NCBI RefSeq assembly: GCF_021412625.1
Contig: NZ_JAKCFI010000002.1
Span: forward strand, 1,178,001-1,242,000
Origin: Myxococcus stipitatus
GTDB taxonomy: Bacteria; Myxococcota; Myxococcia; Myxococcales; Myxococcaceae
Direction: 5' to 3'
DNA length: 64,000 bases
Positions 16,482 to 24,611 of this stretch are shown piece by piece. Position numbers and translations under genes: made by a program. The notes under the pieces were generated by a model. That model saw only the letters and a program-made list of their open reading frames with translations. It was not told the origin of the DNA and did not search any database. Numbering within the stretch: the stretch's first letter is position 1; each line of letters begins with the position of its first letter.

Positions 16482-16644
16482 CTGTCCTCCAGACCCCTGT
16501 CCCGAACTGGCGGCCACGCACACCGGGAGTGTCTCCGGATTCCGCGCGGAAGCCGACGTGTCGGGCCGCTTCCTACTGGCTCCCGGGGGGGCTCCGGGAG
16601 GAAGAATGCATCCACGCCGTTCCCTTTCCCCGAGGACCTCGACC

Positions 16645-17733
16645 ATGCGCGTCATCAACTTCAACCCCGGCCCCGCTGGACTGCCCCTGCCGGCCCTGGA
16701 GCGGGCTCGGGACGAGCTGCTCGACTTCGAGGGCTCGGGGATGTCGGTGATGGAGCACAGCCACCGGGGCCGGGAATACGAGGCCGTCCACAACGAGGCC
16801 ATTGCCCTGTTGACCGAGCTGTTGGGAATCCCCACCAGCCACCAGGTCCTCTTCCTCACCGGTGGCGCGTCGCAGCAGTTCGCGCAGGTGCCGATGAACT
16901 TCCTCACGGCCGACGCGAGCGCGGACTACCTCGTGACGGGCGTGTGGAGCGAGAAGGCCTTCGACGAGGCGAAGTACTACGGCACGCCGCGCGTCGCGGT
17001 GACGACGGTGCAGCCGGACAAGCGCTACACCCGCGTGCCCCGGCAGGACGAGCTGAAGCTCGACCCGAAGGCGGCGTACGTCCACATGACGAGCAACAAC
17101 ACCCTCTACGGCACCCAGTGGCACGCCTTCCCGGACGTGGGCGCGGTGCCGCTGGTGGTGGACATGAGCTCCGACTTCCTGTGGCGCAAGCAGGACGTCA
17201 GCGGCATCGGGCTCTTGTACGCCGGGGCCCAGAAGAACCTGGGGCCCTCCGGCGTGACGGTGGTGGTGGCCGCTCGGGACTTCATCGCGCGGGGGCGCAA
17301 GGACATCCCGAAGATCTTCCGGTACAGCACCCACGCGGAGAACAACTCGCTCTACAACACGCCCCCCACGCTGGCCATCTACCTGGTGCGCAACGTGCTG
17401 GCGTGGATGAAGTCGGTGGGCGGGCTCGCCCAGGTGGAGGCGTGGAACCGGCAGAAGGCGGACCTGCTGTACGGCGCCCTGGACCAGCACGCGGGCTTCT
17501 ACCGGGCCCCGGTGGAGCGCGCGTCCCGTTCGGTGATGAACGTCGTGTTCCACCTGCCCACGGAGGCGCTCGACGCGGCCTTCGTCGCCGAGGCGAAGCA
17601 GCAGGGCCTGGTGGGGCTGAAGGGCCACCGCATCACGGGCGGCATCCGGGTCTCCACCTACAACGCGGTGACGGTGGAGAATGTGAAGGCCCTGGTCTCC
17701 TTCATGGAACATTTCGTGAAGACCCGTGGGTAG
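16645..17733 (+). CDS. serC: Phosphoserine aminotransferase
   Basis: A 362-residue PLP enzyme that makes O-phosphoserine from 3-phosphohydroxypyruvate and glutamate in serine synthesis. The SerC N-terminus [11 protein letters not shown] is present. The phosphate-binding segment [14 protein letters not shown], the PLP-lysine Lys197 in [11 protein letters not shown], and the C-terminal [16 protein letters not shown] substrate motif are all there. Length matches the family (about 360). It may also serve pyridoxal synthesis (4-phosphohydroxythreonine). ATG at 16645. The next gene starts 41 bp downstream. Confidence 0.95.
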   Translation: MRVINFNPGPAGLPLPALERARDELLDFEGSGMSVMEHSHRGREYEAVHNEAIALLTELLGIPTSHQVLFLTGGASQQFAQVPMNFLTADASADYLVTGVWSEKAFDEAKYYGTPRVAVTTVQPDKRYTRVPRQDELKLDPKAAYVHMTSNNTLYGTQWHAFPDVGAVPLVVDMSSDFLWRKQDVSGIGLLYAGAQKNLGPSGVTVVVAARDFIARGRKDIPKIFRYSTHAENNSLYNTPPTLAIYLVRNVLAWMKSVGGLAQVEAWNRQKADLLYGALDQHAGFYRAPVERASRSVMNVVFHLPTEALDAAFVAEAKQQGLVGLKGHRITGGIRVSTYNAVTVENVKALVSFMEHFVKTRG

Positions 17734-17774
17734 TCTGCGTCGAAGCCCGAGCAATCACCCACCTGGAGGGAGTC

Positions 17775-18332
17775 ATGAAAGCCACGCTGTCCGCCGTCGC
17801 GCTGTCCCTGATGCTCGCCGTCCCCGCGCTCGCCAAGGAAGTCGCCGGGGTGAACTATCCGGACACCTCCACCGTGGACGGCAAGGCGCTGAAGCTCAAT
17901 GGCGTGGGGTTGCGCAAGAAGTTCGTGGTCAAGGTCTACACCGTGGGCCTGTACGTGGAGAACCCGTCGAAGGACGCGGCGGAGCTCATCTCCTCGGACC
18001 AGGTCAAGCGCGTGCGCATGTACATGCTGCGCGACCTGGACAAGAAGACCATCACGGAGGCCATCTCCGACGGCTTCAAGAAGAACGCGGGCGCGAAGAT
18101 GGCGGCGCTCCAGCCCAAGCTGGACTCGTTCAACGCCGCCATTCCCGACCTGAAGAAGGGCGACGAGCTCATGCTCACCTACGTACCGGGCAAGGGCACC
18201 GAGGTGCACAGCAAGAGCGGTCAGGCCATCTCCGTCGAGGGCAAGGACTTCGCGGATGGGCTCTTCTCGGTCTGGCTGGGCAAGGACCCCGTGGATGACG
18301 GTCTCAAGGACGGCCTGCTCGGCAAGGACTGA
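17775..18332 (+). CDS. Exported chalcone-isomerase-like protein
   Basis: A 185-residue secreted protein. The signal peptide (MKATLSAVALSLMLAVPALA) has a type I cleavage site after ALA. The mature part matches the chalcone-isomerase-like fold: LNGVGLRKKFVVKVYTVGLYVENPSKDAAELISSD, then VKRVRMYMLRDLD, and a C-terminal FADGLFSVWLGKDPVDDGLKDGLLG. Bacterial members are periplasmic and of unknown role; some bind fatty acids. They lack plant chalcone-isomerase catalysis. GGAGGG precedes the ATG. A strong hairpin follows the stop, and the gene may be cotranscribed with serC. Confidence 0.87.
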   Translation: MKATLSAVALSLMLAVPALAKEVAGVNYPDTSTVDGKALKLNGVGLRKKFVVKVYTVGLYVENPSKDAAELISSDQVKRVRMYMLRDLDKKTITEAISDGFKKNAGAKMAALQPKLDSFNAAIPDLKKGDELMLTYVPGKGTEVHSKSGQAISVEGKDFADGLFSVWLGKDPVDDGLKDGLLGKD

Positions 18333-18352
18333 GGGGGCCTTCGAGGGACTCC

Positions 18353-18388
18353 GACGCCCCGTGTCTTCCCCGGAGGACACGGGGCGTC
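18353..18388 (+). terminator. Strong hairpin terminator
   Basis: GACGCCCCGTGTC (18353-18365), 10-bp loop, GACACGGGGCGTC (18376-18388): a perfect 13-bp stem 21 bp after the stop of the chalcone-isomerase-like gene. Only a short T-rich stretch follows. Confidence 0.75.
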
Positions 18389-18512
18389 ATGCGTTTCCGG
18401 TCCGTCTCCGGGACGCTTGAAATACGCCAGGGGGTCGGACGTAGTACGCATGCACCCCGGCTGCACGGCGACGCCGGGGCACGAGTGCCCACCAGCCGGA
18501 CAGGAGGACGTC

Positions 18513-18761
18513 ATGGGAATCTGCGCGTGGCTGGTGCTGGGAGGAATCGCGGGCTGGCTGGCCAGCATCATCAAGGGTACCAACGCGAAGATGGGGATGT
18601 TCGCGAACATCGCCACCGGCATCGTCGGCTCGATGATTGGCGGCTGGGTGTTCAACCTGCTGGGCGGCCGGGGCGTGACGGGCCTCAACATCTACTCGCT
18701 GGCCGTGGCCACGGTGGGCGCCGTCATCCTCATCACCATCATCCAGGCCATCCGGAGATAG
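18513..18761 (+). CDS. GlsB/YeaQ/YmgE family stress membrane protein
   Basis: An 82-residue protein with three hydrophobic helices: the N-terminal MGICAWLVLGGIAGWLASIIKG, then a Gly-rich TGIVGSMIGGWVFNLL, and ATVGAVILITIIQAI. This is the standard transglycosylase-associated/GlsB layout. The family is a small inner-membrane protein often induced by general or alkaline stress. An exact AGGAGG precedes the ATG at 18513. An upstream in-frame ATG (18417) is less likely because of that ribosome-binding site. Confidence 0.9.
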   Translation: MGICAWLVLGGIAGWLASIIKGTNAKMGMFANIATGIVGSMIGGWVFNLLGGRGVTGLNIYSLAVATVGAVILITIIQAIRR

Positions 18762-18875
18762 CGGGAGGCCCGCTTCCGACGACGCGCTGTCAGCCTGGAG
18801 CGGGCGGCGCGTCTGGAGGCGGGTATTCGCGTCGTGGGGACGACACGCCGGGGAGATTCAGGCCCGGCAACGTCC

Positions 18876-18904
18876 TTGACGCTCGGGGGGGCATGCGGTA
18901 CATC
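18876..18904 (+). promoter_or_regulatory. Sigma-A promoter of tRNA-Gly
   Basis: TTGACG (18876-18881), 17-bp spacer, TACATC (18899-18904). The expected start is near 18911, about 16 bp before the tRNA. Confidence 0.7.
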
Positions 18905-18926
18905 CGCCCCCGTTGTTGGTGCAGGT

Positions 18927-18999
18927 GCGGTGGTAGCTCAGCTGGTAGAGCACGAGCTTCCCAAGCTCGGGGTCGCGGGTTCGAATCCCGTCCGCCGCT
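18927..18999 (+). tRNA. tRNA-Gly (anticodon CCC)
   Basis: A 73-nt cloverleaf. The acceptor stem GCGGTGG (18927-18933) pairs with CCGCCGC (18992-18998, one G-T pair). The D-arm contains AGCTCAGCTGGTAGAGC. The anticodon stem CGAGC/GCTCG encloses TTCCCAA, with anticodon CCC at 18960-18962. The T-arm is GCGGGTTCGAATCCCGT. The discriminator base is T, as in bacterial tRNA-Gly. CCA is not encoded. It decodes GGG. Confidence 0.95.
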
Positions 19000-19005
19000 C
19001 TCGAA

Positions 19006-19037
19006 AAGGCCGGTAGCCCTCACGGGTTGCCGGCCTT
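19006..19037 (+). terminator. Terminator of tRNA-Gly
   Basis: AAGGCCGGTAGCCC (19006-19019), loop TCAC, GGGTTGCCGGCCTT (19024-19037): a 14-bp stem allowing two G-T pairs, followed by CTTCATTTCC. Nearly the same sequence recurs at 20644-20673. The rest of the gap to 19329 shows no gene. Confidence 0.8.
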
Positions 19038-19329
19038 CTTCATTTCCGAGCCTCGGGACGTCTTGCCGCGAAGACGCCGCGAGCGGCGCGAAGCCGGTCC
19101 CATCGCTCCCCTCCCTGGCTTGCATCTGCGGTTGCGCCCACGGCCAGCGGGAGCACCTCGGCAACCGGCGCCTCGGACGACGGGAAGCTGAGTTGCTCCA
19201 GGCCCGCACGCATGTCCTTGTGCGGAGTCGCTGAACAAATGTGCGCGCTCAGACGATTCCTGACAGGCCCCTGTCACCGCGGGCGTACAGGCTCCTCCCG
19301 TCAACCCGATGCGGTCCAGGAGGACTGTC

Positions 19330-19968
19330 ATGAAGCTCTATTTCCACCCCATGTCCGGAAACTCGCGCCGCGTGCTGCTCGTGGCCGCCCACCTCGACGT
19401 GCCCCTCGAGCGCGTCGTGGTCGACTTGACCCAGGGCGAGCAGCGCGGGGCGCCGCACCTGGGGCGCAACCCCAACGGGCGCGTCCCGGTCCTCGATGAC
19501 GACGGCTTCGTGCTGTGGGAGTCGCGCGCCATCATGCAGTACCTGGCCGAAAAGACGCCGGGGCAGACCCTTCTCCCGACAGACGCGCGAGGCCGCGCCG
19601 ATGTGAGCCGCTGGCTCTTCTGGTGCACGGCCCACATGGCCCCGGCGAACACGATCCTCGTCCTCGAGAACTTCGTGAAGGCACTGACGGGCGGCACGCC
19701 GGATTCCGCCGAGGTCGCGCGGGGAGAGGCGCTCTTCGCGCAGCACGCGCCGGTCCTGGACGCGCACCTCGCCGGCAGGACGTGGGTCGCCCAGGATCGC
19801 CTGACACTCGCGGACTTCTCCCTGGCCGCGTCGTTCGCCCTCGCTGGTCCGGCGCGCCTGCCGCTCAGGGACTACGCGAACATCCAGGCCTGGCTCGGGC
19901 GCGTGCGGGAGCTCGAGGCGTGGAAGCGCACCACGCCACCTGTGCCGCCGCCAGCCGCCCGCGGTTGA
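19330..19968 (+). CDS. Glutathione S-transferase family protein
   Basis: A 212-residue cytoplasmic GST. The N-terminal thioredoxin-fold domain has MKLYFHPMSGNSRRVLLVAAHLD (Ser in the catalytic region), NPNGRVPVLDDDGFVLWESRAIMQYL with the cis-Pro and the ESRAI glutathione-binding motif. The all-helical C-terminal domain has LAGRTWVAQDRLTLADFSLAASFALA. The family conjugates or reduces electrophiles with glutathione; the substrate is unknown. ATG 19330 follows CAGGAGGAC. Downstream genes are SnoaL-like and convergent bioY. Confidence 0.9.
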   Translation: MKLYFHPMSGNSRRVLLVAAHLDVPLERVVVDLTQGEQRGAPHLGRNPNGRVPVLDDDGFVLWESRAIMQYLAEKTPGQTLLPTDARGRADVSRWLFWCTAHMAPANTILVLENFVKALTGGTPDSAEVARGEALFAQHAPVLDAHLAGRTWVAQDRLTLADFSLAASFALAGPARLPLRDYANIQAWLGRVRELEAWKRTTPPVPPPAARG

Positions 19969-20191
19969 TCGCCGTCGAGGGCCCGCGGCACCCTGTTCAC
20001 GCGCTCGCCGTTGATGATCCGGGATGGGACGTCGACGGAGGCGGGGCCATTCCCGCTGGGCCGCGCGAACTTCGAGGGGGCGCCCTGTCCGATTTCTTCA
20101 AGACGCGCGCACCCCGCCAGGGGACAGTGCGCCGTGGCTGCTCGCCATGAGCCGTTCATGTGCCGCAATCCGAACCGAGAGGTCCTCTCCC

Positions 20192-20620
20192 ATGCCCATC
20201 GACACGCAGACCGCCGCACGCCGCTTCTATTCGATCCTCGAAGAGGCCGTCCGCACGGGCAACGTCGCGCGCCTCGACGACGTCATCGTGCCTGACGCCG
20301 TCGACCACCATCCGGACCCGGACATGAAGCCGGGCCGCGAGGGAATCAAGGAGGCGTTCGCAGGCCTCCGTGGCGTCTTCCCGGACCTCCGCTTCGACAT
20401 CGAAGACGTCCTCGTGGAGGGCGACAAGGCCGCGCTTCGCGTCATCGCCCACGGGACCCAGCGCGGGCCCTTCCTGGGCTTCGCTCCAACGAACCGCGAA
20501 ATCTCCTATACCGTCATCGACATCCTGCGCTTCACCCCGGATGGCAGACTGGTCGAGCGCTGGGGGCTCATCGACGAGGCGGCCGTTCGGCGACAGCTCG
20601 AGGCGGATCAGCACCGGTGA
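20192..20620 (+). CDS. SnoaL-like polyketide cyclase family protein
   Basis: A 142-residue alpha+beta-barrel (NTF2-like) protein. It carries the SnoaL-type pattern VDHHPDPDMKPGREGIKEAFAGLRGVFPDLRFDIEDVLVEGDKAALRVIAHGTQRGPFLGF with the catalytic-region His/Asp pairs, then DILRFTPDGRLVERWGLIDE. Members catalyse aldol cyclisation or act as small-molecule-binding proteins; most standalone copies outside polyketide clusters have no known substrate. ATG at 20192 after GAGAGGTCC. The 223-bp gap after the GST gene holds no gene. Confidence 0.85.
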   Translation: MPIDTQTAARRFYSILEEAVRTGNVARLDDVIVPDAVDHHPDPDMKPGREGIKEAFAGLRGVFPDLRFDIEDVLVEGDKAALRVIAHGTQRGPFLGFAPTNREISYTVIDILRFTPDGRLVERWGLIDEAAVRRQLEADQHR

Positions 20621-20643
20621 CCGGTGAAACTCCAGTCTCGAGG

Positions 20644-20673
20644 AAGGCCGGTCGCCCTCACGGGTTGCCGGCC
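20644..20673. terminator. Shared terminator of SnoaL-like gene and bioY
   Basis: GGCCGGTCGCCC, loop TCAC (20658-20661), GGGTTGCCGGCC (20662-20673). The bioY stop codon (TCA on the plus strand at 20658-20660) is in the hairpin loop. The sequence is a near-copy of the tRNA-Gly terminator at 19006-19037. Confidence 0.65.
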
Positions 20674-21221
20674 TGCTTCTTCGGGCGCCACGCCAGGGGC
20701 AGCAGGACGCCCGCGATGGCGGCCTTGATGAGCGCCCCCGGGATGAAGGGCGTGAAGCCGACGCCGAGGGCCTTGGCGACATCGAGCCGGGCCACGGTGA
20801 CGAGCCAGGGCACGCCGACCGCGAACACCACCAGTTGTCCCGCGACGAAGAGCGGCAGCGCGCTCCACACGCGCCGGTCGAGGCCGCGCCGCGCCGCGAG
20901 GCCCACCAGGAAGGCCGCGGGCACGAAGCCCACCAGGTAGCCGCCCGTGGCCCCGAGGATGCGGTCGACACCGCTGGCGCCGTCCGCGAAGACCGGCAGC
21001 CCGGCCGCGCCCAGCAGGAGATAGAGCACTTGCGCGGCCGTGCCTCGCAGCGGCCCCAGCGCGGCGGCGGCGACGATGACCCCGAGCGACTGGCCCGTGA
21101 TGGGGACGGGCGAGCCAGGGACCGAGACGGAGACTTGCGCGAGCAGCGCGGTGAGCGCCGCGCCTCCGATGATGAACGTCGTGTCATGGAGGCGGGTGCG
21201 GGAGAGCGTGTCGGCCAGCAC
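20658..21221 (-). CDS. bioY: BioY biotin transporter S-component
   Basis: An integral membrane protein of about 187 residues. Six hydrophobic helices carry the BioY signatures VPGSPVPITGQSLGVIVAAAALGPLRG, LYLLLGAAGLPVFADG and GATGGYLVGFVPAAFLVG. It is the biotin-binding S unit of an ECF-type (energy-coupling) vitamin transporter; no BioM/BioN genes are nearby, so it may act alone or with a shared energising module. The start is uncertain: GTG at 21221 is used because no in-frame ATG is close to the first helix. No BirA-box-like palindrome was recognised upstream. Confidence 0.85.
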   Translation of the reverse strand: MLADTLSRTRLHDTTFIIGGAALTALLAQVSVSVPGSPVPITGQSLGVIVAAAALGPLRGTAAQVLYLLLGAAGLPVFADGASGVDRILGATGGYLVGFVPAAFLVGLAARRGLDRRVWSALPLFVAGQLVVFAVGVPWLVTVARLDVAKALGVGFTPFIPGALIKAAIAGVLLPLAWRPKKQAGNP

Positions 21222-21564
21222 CAGAGGTCCAGGGTGGGTGGCAACGGTCGCGGTCGTCAGGGAGGGCCTCCTGAAGCGGGCACCGCGAGGCCACGGCGCG
21301 CGCGACGAAGGGGTACACGCTTGTGTCAGGGGGCGCAACGCCTCCGACCTGCCCGTGGTGCCCACCGAGGAAGACGGCCTCCCGTGCGAGCACCGCCTGC
21401 TCGCGGGATGCTGGCGAGGTCGCCATGGCGGGGTCTTGGGCGGCGACGGTTGCATCCAACGGGGGGGTGGGGGCGGGGGCCTCGGATGTGCCAATCGCCG
21501 GGGGAGGGAAGGCCCTCGATGGAGCCTTCCTCCCGACCGTGTTCGGGTGCCCGCGCGGTCGCGC

Positions 21565-22173
21565 TCAGTACGCGACGACGGTGCCCGGCGTGGTGCTCGT
21601 GAAGAAGTCCGGGTAGGTCGCGACGAAGTTGCTGCCGCTGCCCGTCTCGCCAGCGATGCGGCCCGTCTTCGTGCCTCCGGCGGTCAGCGTCGTGCCGTCC
21701 GCGCCGATGGCCAGATAGGACAGGTAGACGCTGCCGGTGCCCAGGTAGACAGCGAGCCCGGTGCTCCGCGCCACGGTCATCAGCTCCGGGTCCACGTGCT
21801 TGATGCCCACCGTCACGGGCGAGCTGCCGCTGTAGTTGTTCTTCATCGTGTAGCCGGCCGCCACGCCCAGGTCGTTCGCCACCAGGGACAGGCTGGGCGT
21901 GACGATGATGGAGCTGCCCAGCCAGACCTCGGCCGCGGGCCATTTGCACGTGTCGGATGCCAGCCGGTACAGGGTGATGTCGTGGATGGGAGGCACCGTG
22001 CCCGCTCGGACCGCCGAGGCGAGTTGGAAGATGCACCCTCGGGACATCGCCGAGACCAGCGCCGACTCCTGGATGCTTGATGTGACTTCCGTTCCGTCCA
22101 CGGGCGCTTCGCCCCCACAGGCGGAAAAGACCCCTGCCGCACAAAGATAGACAGCACGTCTGGACCAGCTCAT
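21565..22173 (-). CDS. Hypothetical exported lipoprotein
   Basis: A 202-residue protein. The signal sequence MSWSRRAVYLCAAGVFSACGGE has a likely lipobox Cys. The mature part is rich in Ser/Thr/Gly and short beta strands and contains two further Cys (GCIFQ, DTCKW). No known domain is recognised. It precedes the sulfur module on the same strand, but a 134-bp gap separates it from the TSUP gene, so cotranscription is unclear. Third-position G/C is somewhat lower than in the housekeeping genes nearby. Confidence 0.65.
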   Translation of the reverse strand: MSWSRRAVYLCAAGVFSACGGEAPVDGTEVTSSIQESALVSAMSRGCIFQLASAVRAGTVPPIHDITLYRLASDTCKWPAAEVWLGSSIIVTPSLSLVANDLGVAAGYTMKNNYSGSSPVTVGIKHVDPELMTVARSTGLAVYLGTGSVYLSYLAIGADGTTLTAGGTKTGRIAGETGSGSNFVATYPDFFTSTTPGTVVAY

Positions 22174-22307
22174 GGCACCACGCCCCCCTGTTGGTGAATG
22201 GCCGCCACATGCTAGCAGCCCTGCAATGCCTTGCATCGACAGCGCACGCCGGGCGGCGCGGTTGGGCGCGGGGGGGACAAGGTCGACCCACACGGGGGCT
22301 GGTGGCG

Positions 22308-23120
22308 TCAGTGGGAGCCTTGCGTGGCGGAGACCCCGGGAGGTGCTGGCGCCCCACTCTCCGGGGTCAAGGCCGCCCGGTTCTTGAAGAAGATGAAGAT
22401 GCCCATCACGACGAGAAAGCCGGAGAAGGCCGCCTTGAGTGTCGCCTGGGAGACGAAGTGGGAGACCCAGGTGCCGGTCAGGATGCCCGCCACGGCGATG
22501 GCCGTGAAGAGGCCGAGGTCTCCCCAGGGGACCTCGACATGTCCCAGGTAGCCGGCGAAGCCCACGAGGGAGTTGAGCGCGATGACGAGCAGGCTGGTGC
22601 CCACTGCCTGTTTCATGGGCAGGCCCACCAACAACACCAGCGCGGGGACGATGAGGAAGCCGCCGCCCACGCCTACCAGGCCGGTGAGCGCCCCCACTCC
22701 GAGAGCGGCCAGCGACATGAGGGGGAGGGGGGCCTTGTGGGGCTCGGGGGCGCGCGCGGCCTCTCGACGCCCATTGTGGCGCATGAAGTACGCGGACACG
22801 AGCATCACCGTGGCGAAGAGCAGCAGTTGCGTGGTCCCCGAGATGAACACGGACAGCCGTGCCCCGCCGTATGTGCCCACCATGGTCACGGCGCCGAAGA
22901 CGATGGCCGCTCGGAACTGGACGTTGCCCTGGCGCCAGTGGCTCGCCGCGCCGACCAGGCTGGTGACGCCCACCACGGCCAGTCCCATGGCGATGGACTC
23001 CTTGGCGCCAAAGCCCAGGACGTACACGAGGATGGGGACGGTGAGGATGGAGCCGCCGCCGCCGAGCAGGCCGAGCGACAGCCCCATGAGCGCCGCGAGG
23101 GAGAAGCCGAACAGGTGCAT
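22308..23120 (-). CDS. TSUP family (TauE/SafE) permease of the sulfur module
   Basis: A 270-residue inner-membrane permease with the twin TSUP motifs LGLLGGGGSILTVPILVYVLG near the N-terminus and GLVGVGGGFLIVPALVLLVG in the second half. Eight hydrophobic segments are visible. Members next to sulfur-oxidation genes move sulfite, thiosulfate or other sulfur anions. It lies 26 bp after the rhodanese gene and in the same direction as the persulfide dioxygenase, so the three form a PDO-rhodanese-TSUP operon, a combination known for sulfide/persulfide detoxification (export of the sulfite product). ATG at 23120. Confidence 0.88.
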   Translation of the reverse strand: MHLFGFSLAALMGLSLGLLGGGGSILTVPILVYVLGFGAKESIAMGLAVVGVTSLVGAASHWRQGNVQFRAAIVFGAVTMVGTYGGARLSVFISGTTQLLLFATVMLVSAYFMRHNGRREAARAPEPHKAPLPLMSLAALGVGALTGLVGVGGGFLIVPALVLLVGLPMKQAVGTSLLVIALNSLVGFAGYLGHVEVPWGDLGLFTAIAVAGILTGTWVSHFVSQATLKAAFSGFLVVMGIFIFFKNRAALTPESGAPAPPGVSATQGSH

Positions 23121-23146
23121 GGTGTCCAATCCGGCGTGACGCGTGC

Positions 23147-23473
23147 TCAGCCCTGGGGCTGGGCAACCGGCGTCGCGCGCACGGCGAGCATCCCGCCCGC
23201 CAGGTTGTACAGATGTCGGAAGCCGCTCCGGGCGAGCATCCGCGCGGCCTGCTCGGAGCGTCCGCCGGAGCGGCAGATGAGCAGCAGGGGGGCCTGCCGC
23301 GCCCACCCGCCGAGGGTGGCCTCGAGCGTCCCCAGCGGGACGAGCTCGGCCCCGGGAAGATGGCCCAGGGGGCCGGTGAACTCGTCCGGCTCTCGCACGT
23401 CGATGAGTCGTGTCCCTGGGGCGAGCGTGGCGAGCTGGGTGGGCGTGATGTCCAGATAGGGGCGAGGTGTCAT
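23147..23473 (-). CDS. Single-domain rhodanese (sulfurtransferase)
   Basis: A 108-residue cytoplasmic rhodanese. The active-site loop is LLICRSGGRS with Cys67, and LIDVREPDEF is the conserved CH2A-like segment. It transfers sulfane sulfur between thiosulfate, glutathione persulfide and thiol acceptors. It is encoded between the persulfide dioxygenase and the TSUP permease, so it probably converts persulfide plus sulfite to thiosulfate or the reverse. A 30-bp gap separates it from the dioxygenase stop. ATG at 23473. Confidence 0.92.
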   Translation of the reverse strand: MTPRPYLDITPTQLATLAPGTRLIDVREPDEFTGPLGHLPGAELVPLGTLEATLGGWARQAPLLLICRSGGRSEQAARMLARSGFRHLYNLAGGMLAVRATPVAQPQG

Positions 23474-23503
23474 GGTCGGAGTTCCCGCGAAGAGACCTGG
23501 AAC

Positions 23504-24199
23504 TCAGGCCTCCGGATGGGGGAGCTGTCCACAGGCGCGGTTGGCCGGAACGGCGACGTCGAGCTTCCGGGGCTTGGGCAGGTGGAGGTTCTCCATGACG
23601 TGGATGAACTCCGCCTCGCTCCTGCCGGCCACGCGGGGGTTGTGTCGCTTCTCCTCCGCGATGCTCGTCACCGTGCGCCCCTGATAGTCATGAGCGGGGT
23701 AGACGAGCGTCTCGTCGGGAAGGGAGAAGAGGACGCGCGTGAGGCTCTCGTAGAGCTGGCGCGCGTTCCCGTTCTGGAAGTCGGTGCGGCCATTGCCGCG
23801 CACGAGCAGGGCATCTCCCGTGAAGACGCGGTCGCCGAGCAGATAGCTGATGCTGTCGTCCGTGTGCCCCGGGGTGGCGAGCACCCGGAAGACGAGCTGA
23901 CCGACGCGTACCTCGTCCCCGTGACGCACCTGCACGTCGGCGCAACCCGCGCCACCCACGCTCCCTACCACCGTGGCTCGCGTGCGCTCGCGCAGCACTC
24001 CGGACGCGGTGATGTGGTCGGCGTGGACATGGGTGTCGAGGACGTGGGTGAGCGTGAGGTCCAGCTCGGCCACCAGCTTCAAGTCGCGATCGGCCTGCTC
24101 CAGGACGGGGTCGATGAGGACGGCCTGCCGCGTGGCCTCGTCGCCGATGAGGTAGGTGTACGTCGAGGACTCGGAGTCGAAAAGCTGTCGGAAAATCAT
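23504..24199 (-). CDS. ETHE1-like persulfide dioxygenase
   Basis: A 231-residue metallo-beta-lactamase-fold enzyme. Ligands: THVHADH (His57, His59, Asp61, His62), His112 in TPGHTDDS, Asp129 in FTGDALL and His170 in YPAHDY. This set and the length fit ETHE1-type persulfide dioxygenases, which oxidise glutathione persulfide to sulfite with a mononuclear iron. Glyoxalase II is the main alternative, but SISYLLGDRVFTGDALLVRGNGRTDF is the dioxygenase pattern (GRTDFQ). First gene of the PDO-rhodanese-TSUP operon. It is divergent from the ECF sigma gene across 412 bp. Confidence 0.9.
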   Translation of the reverse strand: MIFRQLFDSESSTYTYLIGDEATRQAVLIDPVLEQADRDLKLVAELDLTLTHVLDTHVHADHITASGVLRERTRATVVGSVGGAGCADVQVRHGDEVRVGQLVFRVLATPGHTDDSISYLLGDRVFTGDALLVRGNGRTDFQNGNARQLYESLTRVLFSLPDETLVYPAHDYQGRTVTSIAEEKRHNPRVAGRSEAEFIHVMENLHLPKPRKLDVAVPANRACGQLPHPEA

Positions 24200-24611
24200 G
24201 TCGAAGCCTCCTGTCCATGAGAGTCCAGGGCCCGCCCAAAGGATTCTGTCCGCGTCGGTGAATCCGCGTCCCCGCTCCCTGGCTCTCACGCGACATGCGT
24301 TCTCCCAGCCCACCCCGCCCCTGGAGCGGGACGTTCATCGGACCTCGCCGCTCTCCCTGGATTCGTGCCGGTGGACCAGCCGCCGGCGCGATGGGCGCAC
24401 GGCGGGCCTCCCGCGCGGTGATGGCGCCGGGGGGCTCGGGAAGGAGAGTGCTCGCCTGGTCGTGTCCCGGGAGCTCCGGCGCTCTCTCGGGGCCGAGCGC
24501 CCGCGCCACCTCTTCGCGAGCGAGGTCGGGACGCCTGCTTCGGCGCCCTCGGCGCGGCGTCTCCGGGTGGGCCCGGGAACCTTTCGTCCCCGTCGTCGTG
24601 TCCTCCTGTCC
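24200..24611. promoter_or_regulatory. Divergent upstream region between persulfide dioxygenase and ECF sigma genes
   Basis: 412 bp. On the plus strand a coding frame stays open through it, but no ribosome-binding site or domain supports a longer sigma gene. It ends in the ECF-type promoter at 24576-24602. No matching motif was seen on the minus strand for the dioxygenase operon. Confidence 0.5.
24576..24602 (+). promoter_or_regulatory. Candidate autoregulatory ECF promoter
   Basis: GGAACC (24576-24581), 15 bp, CGTGTC (24597-24602), preceded by CG. The same architecture occurs before the SoxB-like gene at 25964-25990. The predicted start is 7-10 bp beyond, at or next to the GTG at 24612, so the message may be leaderless. 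That would explain the missing ribosome-binding site. Confidence 0.6.

Noticed and set aside
18353-18388. CGTGTC inside the terminator as an ECF -10 element
   Set aside because: No GGAAC element lies 15 bp upstream, and the sequence is explained by the perfect hairpin.
23473-23495. CGGGAACT on the minus strand just before the rhodanese gene as an ECF promoter
   Set aside because: No CGTGTC follows at 15 bp, and the element is only a few bases from the start codon inside an apparent operon.
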